64,000 nucleotides of DNA. It comes from Rhizoclosmatium globosum. Lineage: Eukaryota; Chytridiomycota; Chytridiomycetes; Chytridiales; Chytriomycetaceae. Positions 58,337 to 64,000 of this stretch are shown piece by piece (position 1 is the first letter of the stretch; each line of letters begins with the position of its first letter). Under the pieces are notes generated by a model. The model worked only from the letters and a program-made list of their open reading frames with translations, ran no database searches and was not told where the DNA came from. Location of the stretch: the NCBI GenBank assembly GCA_002104985.1, contig MCGO01000022.1, forward strand, positions 310,001-374,000. The letters run 5' to 3'. The position numbers and the translations under genes are program-made.

Positions 58337-61300
58337 TGTGATTTAGAGAGATGTCTGGATCAGAGACCATCTGGTAAAAAACCCACGTCCACTCAGTGAA
58401 ACTCCACCAATGCCTTCAAACCCACAAAAGTAGAGGAACAAGTCCAGCAAGGAAACTAGAACACATGTTTTGTGCAGCACTTGGGTGTACCTGACCCATG
58501 CATTCCTGTTGTGCTGTTTGTTGGTTTTACGTCTCTCTACACAGTTGCTACATTCACCATTCCAAGACATCCAAACATCTGCAAATGATATTTGAGACTA
58601 TATTAGAAGATTTAGAGAGATATCTGGATCAGAGACCATCTTTCTGGAAATAAACCCACGTCCACTCAGTGAAACTCCACCAATGCCTTCAAACCTACAA
58701 AAGTAGAGGAACAAGTCCAGCAAGGAAACTAGAACACATGTTTTGTGCAGCACTTGGGTGTACCTGACCCATGCATTCCTGTTGTGCTGTTTGTTGGTTT
58801 TACGTCTCTCTACACAGTTGCTACATTCACCATTCCAAGACATCCAAGCATCTGCAAATGATATTTGAGACTATATTAGAAGATTTAGAGAGATATCTGG
58901 ATCAGAGACCATCTTTCTGGAAAAAAACCCACGTCCACTCAGTGAAACTCCACCAATGCCTTCAAACCTACAAAAGTAGAGGAACAAGTCCAGCAAGGAA
59001 ACTAGAACACATGTTTTGTGCAGCACTTGGATGTACCTGACCCATGCATTCCTGTTGTGCTGTTTCTTGGTTTTACGTCTCTCTACACAGTTGCTACATT
59101 CACCATTCCAAGACATCCAAGCATCTGCAAATGATATTTGAGACTATATTAGAAGATTTAGAGAGATATCTGGATCAGAGACCATCTTTCTGGAAAAAAA
59201 CCCACGTCCACTCAGTGAAACTCCACCAATGCCTTCAAACCCACAAAAGTAGAGGAACAAGTCCAGCAAGGAAACTAGAACACATGTTTTGTGCAGCACT
59301 TGGGTGTACCTGACCCATGCATTCCTGTTGTGCTGTTTGTTGGTTTTACGTCTCTCTACACAGTTGCTACATTCACCATTCCAAGACATCCAACATCTGC
59401 AAATGATATTTGAGACTATATTAGAAGATTTAGAGAGATATCTGGATCAGAGACCATCTTTCTGGAAAAAAACCCACGTCCACTCAGTGAAACTCCACCA
59501 ATGCCTTCAAACCCACAAAAGTAGAGGAACAAGTCCAGCAAGGAAACTAGAACACATGTTTTGTGCAGCACTTGGGTGTACCTGACCCATGCATTCCTGT
59601 TGTGCTGTTTGTTGGTTTTACGTCTCTCTACACAGTTGCTACATTCACCATTCCAAGACATCCAAGCATCTGCAAATATATTTGAGACTATATTAGAAGA
59701 TTTAGAGAGATATCTGGATCAGAGACCATCTTTCTGGAAAAAAACCCACGTCCACTCAGTGAAACTCCACCAATGCCTTCAAACCTACAAAAGTAGAGGA
59801 ACAAGTCCAGCAAGGAAACTAGAACACATGTTTTGTGCAGCACTTGGGTGTACCTGACCCATGCATTCCTGTTGTGCTGTTTGTTGGTTTTACGTCTCTC
59901 TACACAGTTGCTACATTCACCATTCCAAGACATCCAAGCATCTGCAAATGATATTTGAGACTATATTAGAAGATTTAGAGAGATATCTGGATCAGAGACC
60001 ATCTTTCTGGAAAAAAACCCACGTCCACTCAGTGAAACTCCACCAATGCCTTCAAACCCACAAAAGTAGAGGAACAAGTCCAGCAAGGAAACTAGAACAC
60101 ATGTTTTGTGCAGCACTTGGGTGTACCTGACCCATGCATTCCTGTTGTGCTGTTTGTTGGTTTTACGTCTCTCTACACAGTTGCTACATTCACCATTCCA
60201 AGACATCCAACATCTGCAAATATCATTTGAGACTATATTAGAAGATTTAGAGAGATATCTGGATCAGAGACCATCTTTCTGGAAAAAAACCCACGTCCAC
60301 TCAGTGAAACTCCACCAATGCCTTCAAACCTACAAAAGTAGAGGAACAAGTCCAGCAAGGAAACTAGAACACATGTTTTGTGCAGCACTTGGGTGTACCT
60401 GACCCATGCATTCCTGTTGTGCTGTTTGTTGGTTTTACGTCTCTCTACACAGTTGCTACATTCACCATTCCAAGACATCCAAGCATCTGCAAATGATATT
60501 TGAGACTATATTAGAAGATTTAGAGAGATATCTGGATCAGAGACCATCTTTCTGGAAAAAAACCCACGTCCACTCAGTGAAACTCCACCAATGCCTTCAA
60601 ACCCACAAAAGTAGAGGAACAAGTCCAGCAAGGAAACTAGAACACATGTTTTGTGCAGCACTTGGGTGTACCTGACCCATGCATTCCTGTTGTGCTGTTT
60701 GTTGGTTTTACGTCTCTCTACACAGTTGCTACATTCACCATTCCAAGACATCCAAGCATCTGCAAATATCATTTGAGACTATATTAGAAGATTTAGAGAG
60801 ATATCTGGATCAGAGACCATCTTTCTGGAAAAAAACCCACGTCCACTCAGTGAAACTCCACCAATGCCTTCAAACCTACAAAAGTAGAGGAACAAGTCCA
60901 GCAAGGAAACTAGAACACATGTTTTGTGCAGCACTTGGGTGTACCTGACCCATGCATTCCTGTTGTGCTGTTTGTTGGTTTTACGTCTCTCTACACAGTT
61001 GCTACATTCACCATTCCAAGACATCCAAGCATCTGCAAATATATTTGAGACTATATTAGAAGATTTAGAGAGATATCTGGATCAGAGACCATCTTTCTGG
61101 AAAAAAACCCACGTCCACTCAGTGAAACTCCACCAATGCCTTCAAACCCACAAAAGTAGAGGAACAAGTCCAGCAAGGAAACTAGAACACATGTTTTGTG
61201 CAGCACTTGGGTGTACCTGACCCATGCATTCCTGTTGTGCTGTTTGTTGGTTTTACGTCTCTCTACACAGTTGCTACATTCACCATTCCAAGACATCCAA

Positions 61301-63130
61301 GCATCTGCAAATGATATTTGAGACTATATTAGAAGATTTAGAGAGATATCTGGATCAGAGACCATCTTTCTGGAAAAAAACCCACGTCCACTCAGTGAAA
61401 CTCCACCAATGCCTTCAAACCACAAAAGTAGAGGAACAAGTCCAGCAAGGAAACTAGAACACATGTTTTGTGCAGCACTTGGGTGTACCTGACCCATGCA
61501 TTCCTGTTGTGCTGTTTGTTGGTTTTACGTCTCTCTACACAGTTGCTACATTCACCATTCCAAGACATCCAAATCTGCAAATGATATTTGAGACTATATT
61601 AGAAGATTTAGAGAGATATCTGGATCAGAGACCATCTTTCTGGAAAAAAACCCACGTCCACTCAGTGAAACTCCACCAATGCCTTCAAACCCACAAAAGT
61701 AGAGGAACAAGTCCAGCAAGGAAACTAGAACACATGTTTTGTGCAGCACTTGGGTGTACCTGACCCATGCATTCCTGTTGTGCTGTTTGTTGGTTTTACG
61801 TCTCTCTACACAGTTGCTACATTCACCATTCCAAGACATCCAAGCATCTGCAAATGATATTTGAGACTATATTAGAAGATTTAGAGAGATATCTGGATCA
61901 GAGACCATCTTTCTGGAAAAAAACCCACGTCCACTCAGTGAAACTCCACCAATGCCTTCAAACCACAAAAGTAGAGGAACAAGTCCAGCAAGGAAACTAG
62001 AACACATGTTTTGTGCAGCACTTGGGTGTACCTGACCCATGCATTCCTGTTGTGCTGTTTGTTGGTTTTACGTCTCTCTACACAGTTGCTACATTCACCA
62101 TTCCAAGACATCCAAGCATCTGCAAATGATATTTGAGACTATATTAGAAGATTTAGAGAGATATCTGGATCAGAGACCATCTTTCTGGAAAAAAACCCAC
62201 GTCCACTCAGTGAAACTCCACCAATGCCTTCAAACCTACAAAAGTAGAGGAACAAGTCCAGCAAGGAAACTAGAACACATGTTTTGTGCAGCACTTGGGT
62301 GTACCTGACCCATGCATTCCTGTTGTGCTGTTTGTTGGTTTTACGTCTCTCTACACAGTTGCTACATTCACCATTCCAAGACATCCAAGCATCTGCAAAT
62401 GATATTTGAGACTATATTAGAAGATTTAGAGAGATATCTGGATCAGAGACCATCTTTCTGGAAAAAAACCCACGTCCACTCAGTGAAACTCCACCAATGC
62501 CTTCAAACCCACAAAAGTAGAGGAACAAGTCCAGCAAGGAAACTAGAACACATGTTTTGTGCAGCACTTGGGTGTACCTGACCCATGCATTCCTGTTGTG
62601 CTGTTTGTTGGTTTTACGTCTCTCTACACAGTTGCTACATTCACCATTCCAAGACATCCAAGCATCTGCAAATGATATTTGAGACTATATTAGAAGATTT
62701 AGAGAGATATCTGGATCAGAGACCATCTTTCTGGAAAAAAACCCACGTCCACTCAGTGAAACTCCACCAATGCCTTCAAACCTACAAAAGTAGAGGAACA
62801 AGTCCAGCAAGGAAACTAGAACACATGTTTTGTGCAGCACTTGGGTGTACCTGACCCATGCATTCCTGTTGTGCTGTTTGTTGGTTTTACGTCTCTCTAC
62901 ACAGTTGCTACATTCACCATTCCAAGACATCCAAGCATCTGCAAATGATATTTGAGACTATATTAGAAGATTTAGAGAGATATCTGGATCAGAGACCATC
63001 TTTCTGGAAAAAAACCCACGTCCACTCAGTGAAACTCCACCAATGCCTTCAAACCCACAAAAGTAGAGGAACAAGTCCAGCAAGGAAACTAGAACACATG
63101 TTTTGTGCAGCACTTGGGTGTACCTGACCA
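58337..63130. repeat. Homogeneous core satellite, 17 full units
   Basis: The landmark atgcattcctg occurs at 58498, 58771, 59044, 59317, 59589, 59861, 60134, 60406, 60679, 60952, 61224, 61496, 61767, 62039, 62312, 62585, 62858 and 63130, with spacings of 271-273. Units are nearly identical. Differences concentrate at one C/T site (caaacc[c/t]acaaaag) and in the short linker after ctgcaaat. This shows recent homogenisation or copy-number change. Confidence 0.95.
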
Positions 63131-63311
63131 TGCATTCCTGTTTGCTGTTTGTTGGTTTTACGTTCTCTCTCAATGCTCCACATTCATACTCCTAAACTTG
63201 CACAAATGATATGAGACTATATTCAGATTTAGAGGTATTGTAGTTTTGGACACACTTTTTAAAACCCACGTCACTCAGTAAACCCACCAATCAACCTATC
63301 AAGCCAAAGCA
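63131..63311. repeat. Degenerate junction unit with many small deletions
   Basis: Between the homogeneous core and the right-hand diverged units lies a shortened unit that matches both types in turn and lacks single bases or short groups at many places (for example cctgaccatg for cctgacccatg, cctgtttgctg for cctgttgtgctg, cgtcactcagtaaacc for cgtctactcagtaaacc). Confidence 0.75.
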
Positions 63312-64000
63312 GTTGTTGAAGTAGTGCATTTAGACACTTACACGTATTTGATGAGTTGGGTGTGCTTGACCAATGCGTTCACGTTTTGCTGTTTGGTGGT
63401 TTTAGTTTCTCTCTGCAGCTGCTCCACATCATATACTCTAAACTGGGGTGCACAACATGATCAGTGAGACTATATCAGATGATTCAGAGGGTTAATTGTA
63501 GTTTTGGACACTACTTTTTCACAAATCCCACGTCTACTCAGTAAACCATCACCAATACAACCTATCAAGCCAAAGCAGTTGTTGAAGTAGTGCATTTAGA
63601 CCACTTTACACGTATTCTGAATGAGTTGGGTGTGCTTGACCAATGCGTTCACGTTTTGCTGTTTGGTGGTTTTACGTTTCTCTCTGCACTGCTCCAGATC
63701 ATATACTACTAAACTGGGGTGCACAACATGATCAGTGAGACTATATCAGATGATTCAGAGGGTTAATTGTAGTTTTGGACACTACTTTTTCACAAATCCC
63801 ACGTCTACTCAGTAAACCATCACCAATACAACCTATCAAGCCAAAGCAGTTGTTGAAGTAGTGCATTTAGACCACTTTACACGTATTCTGAATGAGTTGG
63901 GTGTGCTTGACCAATGCGTTCACGTTTTGCTGTTTGGTGGTTTTACGTTTCTCTCTGCAGCTGCTCCAGAGTCATATACTACTAAACTGGGGTGCACAAC
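63312..64000. repeat. Right-hand diverged satellite units, continuing out of the window
   Basis: Units begin at 63312, 63578 and 63849 (spacings 266 and 271) and are of the same subfamily as the left-hand units (gttgttgaagtagtgcattt). The array is not finished at base 64000. Confidence 0.9.

Larger units (their letters stand above)
57712..64000. repeat. 273-base satellite array (entire block)
   Basis: From 57712 to the right edge the sequence is a head-to-tail tandem repeat with a period of 273 bases (266-273 observed), about 23 units. Two related subfamilies occur: a diverged type at both sides and a homogeneous type in the middle. They share anchors such as gagactatat, cccacgtc.actcagt, ttgggtgt and gctgtttg..ggttttacgt. 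There is no transposase, LTR or target duplication. Its position may be pericentromeric, subtelomeric or interstitial; the window does not tell. Confidence 0.95.

Noticed and set aside
58498..63127. Repeated 77-98-codon open frames on both strands of the satellite
   Set aside because: The period of 273 is a multiple of three, so any frame open in one unit is open in all. Units of 271 or 272 bases break it, the diverged flanking units do not keep it, and it resembles no protein.

Overview
The window is nuclear DNA of a compact eukaryotic genome. Genes are interrupted by short introns (mostly about 45-70 bases, GT..AG), intergenic gaps are often under 200 bases, and the coding content is fungal. 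The best overall fit is a zoosporic, chytrid-like early-diverging fungus. Fungal markers are a White-collar-1-type LOV/PAS protein, a Cdc11/AspA-like septin, a Cdc7/SepH-type septation kinase and a Mor2/Tao3 (Furry) homologue. A class C GPCR, a possible MDM1-like centriole protein and a SAM-tailed kinesin suit a flagellated lineage. The genus cannot be named from sequence alone.

Layout, left to right: RPAP1 (-, cut by the left edge); class C GPCR (+); KXD1 (+); MMS19 (+); lipoyl synthase (+); HMG-CoA reductase (+); COP9 signalosome subunit 2 (-); WC-1-like photoreceptor (+); SepH/Cdc7-like kinase (-); septin (+); acidic protein of unknown function (+); MDM1-like protein (-); ICT1-like peptidyl-tRNA hydrolase (-); Furry/Mor2/Tao3 (-, about 9.5 kb); kinesin-13-like motor (+); M13 metalloendopeptidase (-); class I glutamine amidotransferase (-); bromodomain BET protein carrying a GATA zinc finger (+); uroporphyrinogen-III methyltransferase (-); IBtk-like ankyrin/RCC1/BTB protein (-); GHITM-like BAX-inhibitor protein (-); SMYD4-like SET/MYND protein (+); Ser-rich protein of unknown function (-); then 6.3 kb of 273-base satellite that runs off the right edge. 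I saw no rRNA, tRNA, transposase, CRISPR or prokaryotic feature.

Functional links: several genes belong to polarity and cytokinesis (septin, SepH/Cdc7-like kinase, Furry, kinesin). Two neighbours concern iron-sulfur proteins (MMS19 and the radical-SAM enzyme lipoyl synthase). Light and chromatin control are represented by a WC-1-like protein without a visible zinc finger and, 25 kb away, a BET protein with a WC-type GATA finger. That domain fusion is the most unusual protein found here.

A caution applies to every gene. Many reading frames, including those of near-essential genes, are broken by apparent one-base deletions, often in short homopolymers. I read these as consensus errors of the assembly rather than pseudogenes. 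The coordinates below therefore span the whole gene including introns, not a clean open frame.
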